From a virus, in IMG/VR virus record IMGVR_UViG_3300029448_000210, positions 1 through 25,703 of that record: 25,703 nucleotides of DNA. One strand, written 5' to 3'. Position numbers and translations under genes: made by a program. Under the pieces are notes generated by a model, which saw nothing but the letters and a program-made list of their open reading frames with translations, had not been told where the DNA came from and did no database searches. This document shows, piece after piece, positions 6,901 through 16,319 of the stretch (the stretch's first letter is position 1; the number at the start of each line of letters is the position of its first letter).

Positions 6901-9031
6901 CTGCTGTTGATACTTGATTTGTTCCTGTTCCAAAATCAATATGTGTATCATCAATACCATCTGCTTTTAATGTTACTGCACCTGATGAAACACTAAAGTG
7001 ATCTGAACTAAATGATGCTATACCTTTGTTTGATGTTGAAGCATCTTCACCTGCTATTGTTATTGTTGTTCCAGTAGCTGATGTATCAATACCTTCTCCA
7101 CCTGCAACTGTTAATGTTTCACTATCTAAATCTATATCTATTGTGCCACTGTCTGTTGTAGCATCTAAGTCTTGTGCTGTAACTTGTGAATCAACATATG
7201 CTTTGATTGATTGTTGTGTTGCCAAATGTGTTGCTGAATCTGATGACATATTATCTTCATCTTTGATTGCTGTGCCTGAAACACCTGTGTTTAATACTGG
7301 TGATGTTAGTGTTTTGTTTGTAAGTGTTTCACTTAAACTTGCATTGTAGCCAGTTAAAACAGCAACATCCATTCTTTTTAATACACCTGCATCACTAACC
7401 ATTATTTCATCTGTTGATGCTAATCCACTTGCTAACTCTGTTTGTGCTGAAACAACATCTGTGTTAAGCATACTACCTTCAACGGCATTTGCCGCGATAG
7501 TCAATGCTCCTGTGTCTGCCAATGTTGCATCACCTGACATAACATTGTCAATCCATTTTGATGTTCCTGTGTCGTATAATAATAAACTAGCATCTGCTGG
7601 TGATGTAAGATTAACATCATTCATTTCAGCAAGTGTGTCTTCTGTTAGTATTCTATCATCTACATATTTTTTAATACTTTGTTGTGAAGCAACTTTTGTT
7701 GCACTATCTGATGCCATGTCATCTTCATCTAAGAAAGCATCACCTGTTAGTGTTCCTGTTATAGCAGGACTTGTTAATGTTTTGTTTGTAAGTGTTTTTG
7801 TATTTGTTGTTGTAACAACTGTGTCATCGTACTCTAATCCAGTTGCACCTGAGTTAACTTTTACATATTTGTTTCCTGCATCTGTATAGTTTGCTGGTGT
7901 GTCTGTTAATGCTGTGAATAAACTTAAACCTGCAATACTTCTAAATGTAAGAGTGCCTGAACCGTTTGTTGATAACACTTGTTCATTTGTTCCATCACTT
8001 GTTGGATATGTTAAACCTTGTAATACTGTTGCACCTGTTGATGTAAGTGTTGTAAACTTACCTGTGCTGTGTGAACTTGCACCAATAGTTGTGCCGTCAA
8101 TAGCACCACCATTAATATCTGTTGTTGTTGCTGTTAAGTTTGCAATGGTAACTGCACCACCATCTGCAATAGTAATAGCATCATCACCATCTGTATATTC
8201 AATCAATGGTGTTTGTAAACTTGTTGTTCCTTTTAAAACTGATCCTGTTATTGCCGCTGTTCCTGTAGTAAGATCATCTCTCATCAATATTTCACCGGAA
8301 CCATTAAAACCTAATACTTTGTTTGCTCTTGATGTTGATGCTGGTAACGTTGTTGTTGATAATGTTTCATCTGATGGAAACTTAACAGCACTTGCGGCTG
8401 TATCAAACTGTGTGTCTTGCACAGCCATAATCATTGTATCAAACTGTGCGTTTAATGATTTGGCTGTAAGTGCACCACCTGTTTGAAAATCTGTTGTTCT
8501 TTGTAGTGTTACATCTCTAAGCACAACAACTTTGGCTCCATTTGCTGGTGCTGATCCAAATATAACTGTTCCTGATTTATTAGCATCATCACCTAGATTT
8601 AATCTAACTGTATAATGTGTTGTGATTGTTTGTTGTGTTCCATCAACAAATACTAACAAGTCTGAGTTGGTTTTTAGTGTTGTATTAAAGGTTCCTGTTG
8701 TTATTGAAATGTTTGTGTTTGTTACTGCTGTTGAGGCACTTGCATTTAATGTAATCTGTGTAGCTGAATCTACTGATAAAATAGTAGTTGTTAAATCTGC
8801 TGAACTAACACCTGCTCCTGTTACTGTGATTGCTTTGCCTTGTAGTGTTGATGTGTAAAATAAGTTTGCTGTATCAACTGTAAGCACAGCTGAACCATTG
8901 CTCATATCTGCTGTTGAGTCTGTAATAGTGCCTGTTGTATCTGTTGCTGGCACTACAAAGTTGAAAGCAAAGTCAGTAGTTGAGCCATTTGCTGTAAATG
9001 TTATTGAAGGTGTTTGTGAAGTTACTGCCAT
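3971..9031 (-). CDS. Tail fibre protein with T7 gp17-like N-terminus
   Basis: The protein is 1686 aa, far longer than T7 gp17 (about 550 aa). Residues 168-206 carry the fibre-attachment signature VVVLRDVTLQRTTDFQ followed by LNAQFDTMIMAVQD. The attachment domain is interrupted at about residues 34-115 by a Thr/Ser-rich beta module. The shaft contains several duplicated blocks: LTNKTLTSP...DED.M.SDSAT...QQSIK.YVD twice; a GVKTNSPSTDFEVNG-like block twice; and a G.FTTN.SD.L block twice near the C-terminus. The C-terminus (AYTATNGMILYNETTNKFQG) is a typical fibre tip. It mediates host-surface binding. The start has AAGGA 10 nt upstream, in a leader element shared with tail tube A. Confidence 0.93.
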   Translation of the reverse strand: MAVTSQTPSITFTANGSTTDFAFNFVVPATDTTGTITDSTADMSNGSAVLTVDTANLFYTSTLQGKAITVTGAGVSSADLTTTILSVDSATQITLNASASTAVTNTNISITTGTFNTTLKTNSDLLVFVDGTQQTITTHYTVRLNLGDDANKSGTVIFGSAPANGAKVVVLRDVTLQRTTDFQTGGALTAKSLNAQFDTMIMAVQDTQFDTAASAVKFPSDETLSTTTLPASTSRANKVLGFNGSGEILMRDDLTTGTAAITGSVLKGTTSLQTPLIEYTDGDDAITIADGGAVTIANLTATTTDINGGAIDGTTIGASSHSTGKFTTLTSTGATVLQGLTYPTSDGTNEQVLSTNGSGTLTFRSIAGLSLFTALTDTPANYTDAGNKYVKVNSGATGLEYDDTVVTTTNTKTLTNKTLTSPAITGTLTGDAFLDEDDMASDSATKVASQQSIKKYVDDRILTEDTLAEMNDVNLTSPADASLLLYDTGTSKWIDNVMSGDATLADTGALTIAANAVEGSMLNTDVVSAQTELASGLASTDEIMVSDAGVLKRMDVAVLTGYNASLSETLTNKTLTSPVLNTGVSGTAIKDEDNMSSDSATHLATQQSIKAYVDSQVTAQDLDATTDSGTIDIDLDSETLTVAGGEGIDTSATGTTITIAGEDASTSNKGIASFSSDHFSVSSGAVTLKADGIDDTHIDFGTGTNQVSTADIPEQTNLYYTDARAQAVSINNVVEDTTPQLGGNLDVNGQSIVTASNGNIVLAPNGSGEVRINGADVVEHHNANGIIITGGNQGTYTKADWSTKGMLFNTGVHVEGNGQWDYPALVLKNNSDNGYPNLWAAKARPNGGDYTSDTYLQDGDIMFKFFGAGYQGTYSSGESKFSNGSATVDLYATEDHSATAGGGGIKFKTLNTGVAHNGTATTKLEISDEVVVNPGNVDINFRVDGDTNNNVFFVDAGNDRVGVKTNSPSTDFEVNGSGKFTALESTGTTTANLFSGSGASLTNLPSNSLTGNITSTSSDVKINDANGDVDFMVGGDANDNIFYVNAGTEKVGIKTNSPSYDFDVNGNLRATTLYGDGSNLNIDLNDLDNVDTTGYYLTLNVAKSLSAGETITQANSGATGKVKDATTSHLNVQLINTTGTFTTNTSDLLTGSTTGALNTYATAVEYRGASATYPYVKWDGTSFVMGSQTLTSNTLGADLDVNSNDIHGAKDIDDFGIGSVTPDITLTAGDIQTVETTNASSYYKDKTYYLDTPDIGGGAITATANGITFNFDAKSNLVVQQLILNGNINAKRGDRIYQTYQASPGSTYTNGGFGYIAEDVVNSHIVPVTSTGTWLIDRDYVEADGSTAGFQMVMDQLDGSASTVYSYPGFADARAMSQHVDSIGSTTDLLTGMATNRNELKSSIKFGVSPSNTDFANEYDQSNAQFKYEERLAEAYPTITFANGEIGSQRTRKFGGLITTETAGVSGSTDYYNADLILGAFPIANNDRKGVTEVNSEVLGVTKIYAGGKADGTQYRAQRFGADSEYKYVEMKYPNREVVSFESPASGTTKYRTLTLDSATTLGAGTHIRQRNSGAVGVVKTSASSSTSVQISGIIGTFTTNASDILEKPNGSGGATSLAVYPTAVSSEAGGIADSGARATFKEAVVLGNKTSTERDAYTATNGMILYNETTNKFQGYANGSWVDLH

Positions 9032-9041
9032 ATAATAAATG

Positions 9042-9060
9042 TCCTTGTTGTAGTATTTAG
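9042..9060 (-). promoter_or_regulatory. Leader element shared by fibre and tail tube A genes
   Basis: On the minus strand CTAAATAC-TACAACAAGGA leads into the fibre start. The tail tube A gene has CTAAATAAATACAACAAGGA in the same place (19661-19680), and the plus-strand gene at 2117 shares CAACAAGGA. The AAGGA part is the ribosome site; the conserved upstream part is longer than a ribosome site needs and could be part of a late promoter or a translation enhancer. Confidence 0.35.
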
Positions 9061-9064
9061 TTCG

Positions 9065-11581
9065 TTAATCCACTAACATCCTTTTCAGAAAGTTATTGGC
9101 TTCTCCGCCTATTCTATTGTCTTTTGCAAGTTTTTTTAGTTTCTTTTGGCTTCTTCTGTAACCTGCTGGGTCAGTTCTTGCCTTGATATAATCGTGTATC
9201 AACACTCTTTTCAATAGTGTCAAATACCACAAGTTTTGTCCTGGTATTGTATTGATTAACATTTTTGAAGCATCTGGAAGTTTTTCCATCCAACTGTCAT
9301 CGTCCATTGATCCAATGTTTGCTAAATCATCTGTTAGTCCAATAATATCTGAAACTAATGGTCCTAGTAGTGCTGATGATTTTTGTTGTGATGCAAAAAA
9401 GCCTTGTGGTTCGTCTGTGAAACTTGATGCAAACTGTGATCCAAAAAACTCTAATGATAAGTCTGAAAATAAACCAAATGCACCACTTTGTTCTGCCGCT
9501 CGTATATACAAGTTAGCATCATCCATTTTACGTGGTTGATTACCTTTCAAAAACTCTTTTAACTGCACAACAGCAACACCCATTAACATCATTTCTGTGC
9601 CAAGTATTGTCATGTTAGTTGCAAACTCTAATCGTGAGTTGTTTTTAAAACTTCTTACTAGTATTTTTCTTGTGTAAGATATTGGATGTGCTTTGAACTG
9701 TGTTAGTGTTTTAAATATTTGTGTTCCAACAGTTGCCGGATCATTAAAAAATGCACCTGCGGCAATGTCATAATCACCTGGTGTCATTACCATTGTGTCA
9801 ACAGCATCATTGAAAGCCGCTGAAACTTTTTGTCTTAAACTTGCTTTACCATAACTGTATTCATAATCCATTTCATCTATTTGAAATATATCTACTCTGC
9901 CATTTTTATCTAATGGTTGTTTTTTCTTTAACAAGTTCCAATCTTTTTTTCTAACACCAAACTTTTCTAGTTGTTGTCTAAACTTAGGACCTAAGTTATC
10001 CCATTCTGTTTTTTTGCTTAACAAGTTACCAAGTTCTTTTCCGTAAATGCCAAGTGCCATTGCTTTTCTACCTTCTGTCCAAAAGTTTAATCCACTGTAT
10101 TTGAAAACTGCATTGGCAAGTTTTGCACCACCTTCTTCTACTTGTCCTGACACACCATTACCAATCATACCAAATCTGTTGTTCATGTGATTCAAATATG
10201 AATCAACACCTTCCAACATATACTGTGCATATCTGGTATATTCTTGTGGTGCACCTTTGTAACCGTATTGAAATATTGAACCTAGTAGTTTGTGTGTTGG
10301 TAATCCAAATAAATGTTTACCTGAAAACATCATTGCTGGTATATCCATTAATGCTGTTATTGTTGCTGAACCTAGTTTTGTTGAAGCCATGTAACCTCTA
10401 GCACCTGTTAGTATTGCGGCGCTTCTTGAATGTTCTAAGTTTTCTGGATCAGCAAAGTTTTTCAAATATGAAAATGCCGCTTTGGTGTCTGATGTAAATC
10501 TACCTTCTTTAGCAAGTTCTTGTTCTAGTTCTATAAGTCCTCTTTTGTAATCAGCACCTAAAAACTGCACCAATGCATCTTCTCTTGACATTTCTTCAAA
10601 CTGCAACAACATTTGTCTTCTTAGATCTACATCTGAAAACTCTTTGGTAATGTCTGCAAGTTCTGCCCCATCTTTAAATGCAAAGGCTCCTTTAACTTCT
10701 TCAATCCATTGTTCATCTGCTTTGATGTTTTGATAGTTTGTATCACCTTGTTCTCTCCATTTGCCATTTGGATTACTCATGTTTTGGTGTAGTTCATCAG
10801 CAAGTTGCTGTCTTCTAGCCAAGTCTCCATGCACTTCTGGGTCCAATGCATTAGCTATCTTACGTATAAAATCGTCTTTATTTGCTCTTTTTATTTTTTG
10901 ATGACTCCATTTTGGTCTCAATCTTAAATCTTGCATCAATGTGTTTACACCATTTGCTCTTCTCATTTCTGCCATTTTAAACTGTGTATCAAAAAGTTCT
11001 TTGGCTACTTTAAATGCTTTTACATCTTTGGTTATTGAATCAACTGCATTTGGATTTTTAAAAAACTGATTGTATTCAGTCATAACCTTTGCATAGTTTT
11101 CTGGTTTGTTTAAGTAATCGATTGGATCATCATCATCTAATAGTTTTCTTGTTCTTGCTAAAAAATCACCAAATGTATTTTTGAATCTAGTTTTTTTCAT
11201 TTGTTCAAATGGTAATGTTTTTGTGTCATTTGTTGTAAACACCATAGAAACAAATCTTGACATTAACTTTTGTCTATACTTAGGATCATTTCTATCTAAG
11301 TCTTGTGTTGTTCTTGCAAGTTCATCGAATCTTTCATTAAGTGCTTCGTTTGTAGATAAACGTTGCATCATTTTATCTGTTGCTTGTTTTTGTTTTTTTG
11401 CTGTTTGCTCTTGTAATCTTTTGAATACAGCAAGTTGTCCTTCTTCTGTTGTTGTAAAACTCTTGCCTTCTTTTGCTAGGTCATCTCGTATTTTTTGTAT
11501 ACGAGTTTCAAGTTCAACTTGGCTTTTTGTGCCAAATCCTTTTGTCTTGCCGTTGTATTCTATAAAACATCCTTTGCTCAT
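9065..11581 (-). CDS. Internal virion protein, C-terminal half of a gp16-like pair
   Basis: The product has 838 residues from ATG 11581, which overlaps the stop of the preceding ORF as TAATG. An upstream in-frame start at 11608 would add nine residues but lacks comparable support. The N-terminal part is charged and helical (about residues 15-110). There are Ala/Gly-rich hydrophobic stretches in the middle (LTGARGYMASTKLGSATITAL) and near residue 660 (MTILGTEMMLMGVAVVQL), and the C-terminus is basic. In T7-like phages gp16 is ejected into the cell and helps form the channel across the envelope. The assignment rests on position before the fibre, size and hydrophobic helices. No transglycosylase motif is visible. 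Confidence 0.75.
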   Translation of the reverse strand: MSKGCFIEYNGKTKGFGTKSQVELETRIQKIRDDLAKEGKSFTTTEEGQLAVFKRLQEQTAKKQKQATDKMMQRLSTNEALNERFDELARTTQDLDRNDPKYRQKLMSRFVSMVFTTNDTKTLPFEQMKKTRFKNTFGDFLARTRKLLDDDDPIDYLNKPENYAKVMTEYNQFFKNPNAVDSITKDVKAFKVAKELFDTQFKMAEMRRANGVNTLMQDLRLRPKWSHQKIKRANKDDFIRKIANALDPEVHGDLARRQQLADELHQNMSNPNGKWREQGDTNYQNIKADEQWIEEVKGAFAFKDGAELADITKEFSDVDLRRQMLLQFEEMSREDALVQFLGADYKRGLIELEQELAKEGRFTSDTKAAFSYLKNFADPENLEHSRSAAILTGARGYMASTKLGSATITALMDIPAMMFSGKHLFGLPTHKLLGSIFQYGYKGAPQEYTRYAQYMLEGVDSYLNHMNNRFGMIGNGVSGQVEEGGAKLANAVFKYSGLNFWTEGRKAMALGIYGKELGNLLSKKTEWDNLGPKFRQQLEKFGVRKKDWNLLKKKQPLDKNGRVDIFQIDEMDYEYSYGKASLRQKVSAAFNDAVDTMVMTPGDYDIAAGAFFNDPATVGTQIFKTLTQFKAHPISYTRKILVRSFKNNSRLEFATNMTILGTEMMLMGVAVVQLKEFLKGNQPRKMDDANLYIRAAEQSGAFGLFSDLSLEFFGSQFASSFTDEPQGFFASQQKSSALLGPLVSDIIGLTDDLANIGSMDDDSWMEKLPDASKMLINTIPGQNLWYLTLLKRVLIHDYIKARTDPAGYRRSQKKLKKLAKDNRIGGEANNFLKRMLVD

Positions 11582-13338
11582 TATATTGATCCTGCCCCTC
11601 TCATACACATTACATATTCTTCTAATGCTGTTTGGTCATCTTGTCTTAGTTTGTTTTGTCTTTGAAACTCTTCAATCATGTCTCTTGTTTTTTGTCCTCT
11701 TGCTGTAACTTTTACTTTAAGTTGGCTGGTTTTTAAATCCATTGCTCTTGCTACTTTTACTCTTAAATCAAAAGGTAAATCATCTAAACTTGTTTCTAAC
11801 AAATCAATCAAGTTGTTTTCATCATCAACAATATATCCTGCTTCAAACATTGTTCGTCTTGATGTTACTTGTTCTGCTGTTATTGCCTTTGTTGCTGTTT
11901 CTGGACTTGAATGATTGTCTCTAAAGTCTGCACTTCTACCACCTGTTGTTGCATCTGCTTGATTAGTTGTGTTGTAATGTTTTTTGTTGTTTAGTTTTTC
12001 ATCAACTGTTGTTCTGCCTGCTGTGTCTGTTTGTCTATTATTAGTTTGTGCTTTTTCACTTGCTTGTGTTGTTTTTGTTTGTTGATTTTTTTGATGTGCT
12101 TTAATAATGTTTTCAGCTTCTTTTGGTTTTTTCTTTGCACCTCTTTTACCATTTTTCTTAATAGTATAAACAACTCCTGTTACATCACCTGCTTCATCTA
12201 TTTCAATCTCATATCTTTTGTCGCCAACTTCTATTTCTCTTGTTTGTAATGAAATATCTTGATCTAGTTCTGCTTTTACCTCTGGTGCAACTTTTTGTAG
12301 TGTTTGTTGTGCTGTTTGAATATCTTTGGCTGTTGTTGATATTTCAACACCTTCTTTGCTTTTAATAACAATGTTATCAAAGCCATCTAATCTTTGTGAT
12401 AGTGCTGGTAATACTTTTAACAAGTCTTCATTTGATCCAGTTACACTTACTGTTCCATTTTTATTATTGGTAACTGTTACTGTTCCTTCTTTTGCTACTC
12501 TACCATTTGTTGCAACATTAACTGTATTAACATCATTAAAGTTGGTGTTGTCTATTCTTGCTATTAATGATTGACCGCTTTGTCCACTTTGAAACTTAAC
12601 ATTTTGATTTGTTGTTGAATCATATTTGTCTCTTTTGATTGATGGATTGTCTTCTGGTATAACACCGTTCATTTTGCCTGCTTTTGAGGCTCTAAATAAT
12701 CTACCAATAACATTTCCACCTACTGGAAATGCGGCACCTACTGCGGCGGCAAATCCCAAGTTTAATGCGGCATCACCAATGCCATAATCTTCTCCACGTT
12801 CTCTTTGTGTGTTGTATGCAATAGTTTGTAAGGCACCTTCTGCTACAAAGTTGGCCGCTCCTGCCATTGCCATCTTACCTAACAAGCCTGCTTTTATATA
12901 CATTGAAGCTGGTGCGGCTATCAAGTTTACTGGATCTAACATAGCACCTGCAAACAATCCCATACCTCTTGCAACCATTCCTCCACCGCCACCACGTTCT
13001 GAAAGTTTTTCGTAGTTGGCAGATTCATTTCTTTCAAAGTAAATGTTTCTTGCTACTTCTAATGTTAAGTCTGGTTCCCAATCAATGTCATCTTGCCAAT
13101 ATGGATGTTGTTCATTCCAATCTGTTTCTTCAATAGCATCTAATGGATTCATGCTTCGTCTTGCTTTCATTCCTAAATCTGAAAGCAAAGCAATACTGGT
13201 ATAGTCTATACCTTCTCCAAAACCTGCACCTACTTGTTCCCAAAAGCCTGCTTTAGGCACATACATATTTTGTGCATCAATGTCAGTTAGTCGTTCTTTG
13301 TATGGATTTAAAAAAGCATCATCTTGAACTTTTGTCAT
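11581..13338 (-). CDS. Internal virion protein, N-terminal half of a gp16-like pair
   Basis: This 585-aa protein starts at ATG 13338, overlapping the stop of the gp15-like gene as TAATG. Residues 110-210 are a Gly/Ala-rich hydrophobic region beginning with GGGGGMVARGMGLFAGAML, suited to membrane insertion. Residues 220-480 are polar, Thr/Asn/Gln/Lys-rich and probably disordered. The C-terminus is helical. Together with the next ORF it totals about 1420 aa, close to T7 gp16 (1318 aa). I see no lytic transglycosylase signature at its N-terminus, where T7 gp16 has one. Confidence 0.75.
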   Translation of the reverse strand: MTKVQDDAFLNPYKERLTDIDAQNMYVPKAGFWEQVGAGFGEGIDYTSIALLSDLGMKARRSMNPLDAIEETDWNEQHPYWQDDIDWEPDLTLEVARNIYFERNESANYEKLSERGGGGGMVARGMGLFAGAMLDPVNLIAAPASMYIKAGLLGKMAMAGAANFVAEGALQTIAYNTQRERGEDYGIGDAALNLGFAAAVGAAFPVGGNVIGRLFRASKAGKMNGVIPEDNPSIKRDKYDSTTNQNVKFQSGQSGQSLIARIDNTNFNDVNTVNVATNGRVAKEGTVTVTNNKNGTVSVTGSNEDLLKVLPALSQRLDGFDNIVIKSKEGVEISTTAKDIQTAQQTLQKVAPEVKAELDQDISLQTREIEVGDKRYEIEIDEAGDVTGVVYTIKKNGKRGAKKKPKEAENIIKAHQKNQQTKTTQASEKAQTNNRQTDTAGRTTVDEKLNNKKHYNTTNQADATTGGRSADFRDNHSSPETATKAITAEQVTSRRTMFEAGYIVDDENNLIDLLETSLDDLPFDLRVKVARAMDLKTSQLKVKVTARGQKTRDMIEEFQRQNKLRQDDQTALEEYVMCMRGAGSI

Positions 13339-16319
13339 TAGTTGCCCTCGTTAATATAATCTATTGCTTCTTGCTCTGTCATACCACTCATCATCATTAA
13401 CACTTGAACTTGTGCATCCATTGCCGTTTCATCTGCTGATGGTAACATATCTTGTTCTAAGTCTCTGACATAATCATACAATGCTTGTATGGGTGTCATT
13501 CTAGTTGGTGGATTTGTATTTGTTGTTCTGTTCATATTGTCTTTCCAGTTCAACATAACTTCTGTTGCAATCTCATCATTTTCTAAACCTTCAAATGCTT
13601 CCATTTCAATCAACATTTGGATAATGCTTTCATTCATGTTTCCATCTTTTACATATACACTGATTGCTTGTAGTGTGTCTTGTTGTGCACCATCTGATGT
13701 TATTGTGCCTGCATAAGTGTCTATTGGTTTTGATTCTAACTCACTGTATGCCATAACAAGATCTTCTCTTTGTTTGTCCAATCCGTAAGGTTCTGGTTCT
13801 TCTAAAGTATTTTCTTCAATGTAGTTTCTTACTTCATTAAGTTCTTCACCCATTATGTTTCCATCTTGGTTTTTATCAAACTGTTTGTATTGTTCGTATA
13901 ATGATGTTCCTATTTTATTTTCAAGTTCTGTTTGCTGTTCATTGTAAGCAAGTTCTTTTGATTCAAAATCTGTAAGTTTTGTTTGTATTGTGTTGTCTAC
14001 TTTGTTTGCAAATGTAGTTGTTTCATTTGCTTCATTATCTTGGTCATTAACTGCAACTGTTGTATCATACTCCCAACTGTCAACAACATCAACAGTTTCA
14101 TTTGATTCTGTGTTGTCATTGTTTTCTAACAAATCAATATTGTTTGTGTATGTAAGTTCACCTGTTGCTGATGGTAATCTTTTGAATATGGTAGTGTAAC
14201 CCATTGCATTTTCTGGGTTGATGATTTTTATTTGTCCACCATCATATGCCAAGTTGTAGTTGTCAAATGTATTGTCTTCTATGTCTTTTTTAAAGTCTGT
14301 AATATCAAATAATGAACCTGTGTGTATGCCGTACTTTTGTGGATTAGCAATAAACTCATCAATGTTGTTTGATATAGTTTCTGGTTTCACATTGTAAGGT
14401 AACATCAACTTCATACCTTTGTGTTCAAACTTATGAAATATTTGATTGTAGTTTTGTTTTACTGAGTTAAGTGCTTTCTCTGTGTTACCAGTTCTCAAGT
14501 ATGTTTGTATAAACATTGCCTGTGCTGATGTAACAATGTCTTCTGACATATCTGAGTTACCCATGTAAAACTCTTTAAACTCTTCTTCAAATGCTATTGT
14601 AAATGTTTCTAGTGCACCTTCTGAACCTGAAAACTCTGAATCAATCTTTTTTGCTTTTGCAATATTTGTTTCCATGTCTTGTATTGCATTAAACATTTGA
14701 TTTGAATAGTTTGGATTAATGTTTGACGTAATAGCAACTGTTTGTTGCCCTGTGTTTGTTAGTTTAGCATCTGTAATAAACTTTTCAAAGTATTTGCCAT
14801 ACTTGTCTTTCAAACCACCTTCACCATAGATTGCATTAAAGTCACCTGATTCAAATGTTGTTCTATCTGTGTCTAGTTGATCTTGTGGTGCAACTTTCAT
14901 ATCGTTTGGTCCTAGTCCAAACTTGTTCATTATAGTTGTGTGATATGCTGTTAATCCTTCTGGTGTTGATGTATCGTATTCAATACCAGCCATGTCTAAC
15001 AATAAGTTTGGATTACCTTCTGCTATTGCTGTTGTTTGTGCTTGATATATTCCTGCAATACCATCAATCTTTGCTTTCATGATACCAAGTTGTATTCTGT
15101 CGTCTGCTGTTTTGTTTTCTTTTTTTGCTAACAAGTTATATTCTTTGTTGAGTGTTTGTATTGTTGTTTTGTTTTCAATGTATGAACTTGTCTTTGCACC
15201 AATAATGTCTGGATATATTTCTTCTGCAAGTTGAAACTGCACTTGTTTTTTTGCAATCTGTGTATCTGAAAAACCTAAGTCTTTCATATCTTGCTCATTA
15301 AATGTATAACTTGGATCTACTCCATTTTGATATAATGCCATTGCTTGATTAAAATCATTTTCCCAAATACTTCTATCAACTGCCATTCCAACTTTTTCAT
15401 TGTTTAGTTCTTGTTGTAATGTTTTTGATAATGTTTTGTAACCACCTGGTCCTGATGCTTCTAGTTCTTCAACTGTGTCTCCATCAAAAAATGATTCATT
15501 CACATCTTGCATAACTTTTTTATATGCTTCTCCACCTGCGGCTAAATCATCTATAAATGCTTGTTTGTCATCTGCTTCTTTGTATGCTCTTTGTATTGAA
15601 CTTACTTGCATAGCTGTTTTTATTTTTTCTTTATAAGCAAATGCTGTTGCTGGTGATAGTGATCCTAACCCTTCATCAATGGCCGCTACTATATCTGCAA
15701 ACTGTTCTTCTAAGTCTGCGTTGTTATTGTAACCACCATCTCTAATAAGAGCTGGTATTGTTTCTAATGCTGTGTCTACTCTGCCTGCTATTGTGGCTTT
15801 TATTTCACCAACTTCTAAGTTTCTTTGATTTGCAAATACTTGTTCACCATATCTAAAACTTAATGAATCAAAATAACCACCTAGGTCACCTTGCATATGT
15901 GATGGTATACTTTGAAAGTAATCATTTTTTATTTCTTCTTTTCTTTCATTGTATGTTGTCACTCTTTCTGTGATTGGCACTTTGCTTAATGGATCATTTA
16001 TTTCTGTTGCTAAAGCTGAAAGTTCTTGTTCAGCTTTGGTTTTCATACCGGCCACATAAGCCGCGTTTGAACCTTTGTTGAATGCTTGGCTTCTTAATGT
16101 GTAGCCTTCTTGTTCAACAAATCCTGCACCTGACTCTAATGCTTTCTGTTGTTCAACCTTACCTTGTTTAAATCCTTCGTCTATTGCTTTTTGATCTAGT
16201 ATTTTGTTTGATGCTTTTACTAAACCTTGTGCAATATCAACTGTGTAATCAGGTAAGTTTGGTCTTACAACTTGTCCAGTCGGTGTTCGTCTGCTTTCAT
16301 ATGTTGGTATTTTAGCCAT
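13338..16319 (-). CDS. Internal virion protein, gp15-like, with an EF-hand-like loop
   Basis: The product has 993 residues; the start at ATG 16319 overlaps the stop of the small basic gene as TAATG. T7 gp15 is about 750 aa, so this one is longer. It is largely helical and polar throughout, with early segments such as PDYTVDIAQGLVKASNKIL typical of podovirus internal core proteins. Residues 815-826 (13842-13877) read DKNQDGNIMGEE, matching the canonical EF-hand calcium loop with Asp at 1, Asn at 3, Asp at 5, Gly at 6, Ile at 8 and Glu at 12, flanked by predicted helices. Synteny (after gp14-like, before gp16-like) supports the role of an ejected core protein. Confidence 0.82.
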   Translation of the reverse strand: MAKIPTYESRRTPTGQVVRPNLPDYTVDIAQGLVKASNKILDQKAIDEGFKQGKVEQQKALESGAGFVEQEGYTLRSQAFNKGSNAAYVAGMKTKAEQELSALATEINDPLSKVPITERVTTYNERKEEIKNDYFQSIPSHMQGDLGGYFDSLSFRYGEQVFANQRNLEVGEIKATIAGRVDTALETIPALIRDGGYNNNADLEEQFADIVAAIDEGLGSLSPATAFAYKEKIKTAMQVSSIQRAYKEADDKQAFIDDLAAGGEAYKKVMQDVNESFFDGDTVEELEASGPGGYKTLSKTLQQELNNEKVGMAVDRSIWENDFNQAMALYQNGVDPSYTFNEQDMKDLGFSDTQIAKKQVQFQLAEEIYPDIIGAKTSSYIENKTTIQTLNKEYNLLAKKENKTADDRIQLGIMKAKIDGIAGIYQAQTTAIAEGNPNLLLDMAGIEYDTSTPEGLTAYHTTIMNKFGLGPNDMKVAPQDQLDTDRTTFESGDFNAIYGEGGLKDKYGKYFEKFITDAKLTNTGQQTVAITSNINPNYSNQMFNAIQDMETNIAKAKKIDSEFSGSEGALETFTIAFEEEFKEFYMGNSDMSEDIVTSAQAMFIQTYLRTGNTEKALNSVKQNYNQIFHKFEHKGMKLMLPYNVKPETISNNIDEFIANPQKYGIHTGSLFDITDFKKDIEDNTFDNYNLAYDGGQIKIINPENAMGYTTIFKRLPSATGELTYTNNIDLLENNDNTESNETVDVVDSWEYDTTVAVNDQDNEANETTTFANKVDNTIQTKLTDFESKELAYNEQQTELENKIGTSLYEQYKQFDKNQDGNIMGEELNEVRNYIEENTLEEPEPYGLDKQREDLVMAYSELESKPIDTYAGTITSDGAQQDTLQAISVYVKDGNMNESIIQMLIEMEAFEGLENDEIATEVMLNWKDNMNRTTNTNPPTRMTPIQALYDYVRDLEQDMLPSADETAMDAQVQVLMMMSGMTEQEAIDYINEGN

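Noticed and set aside
4014-8858. Several long plus-strand open frames within the fibre gene
   Set aside because: They are antisense shadows of a repetitive Thr/Ser/Ala-rich gene, with low-complexity products and no ribosome sites.
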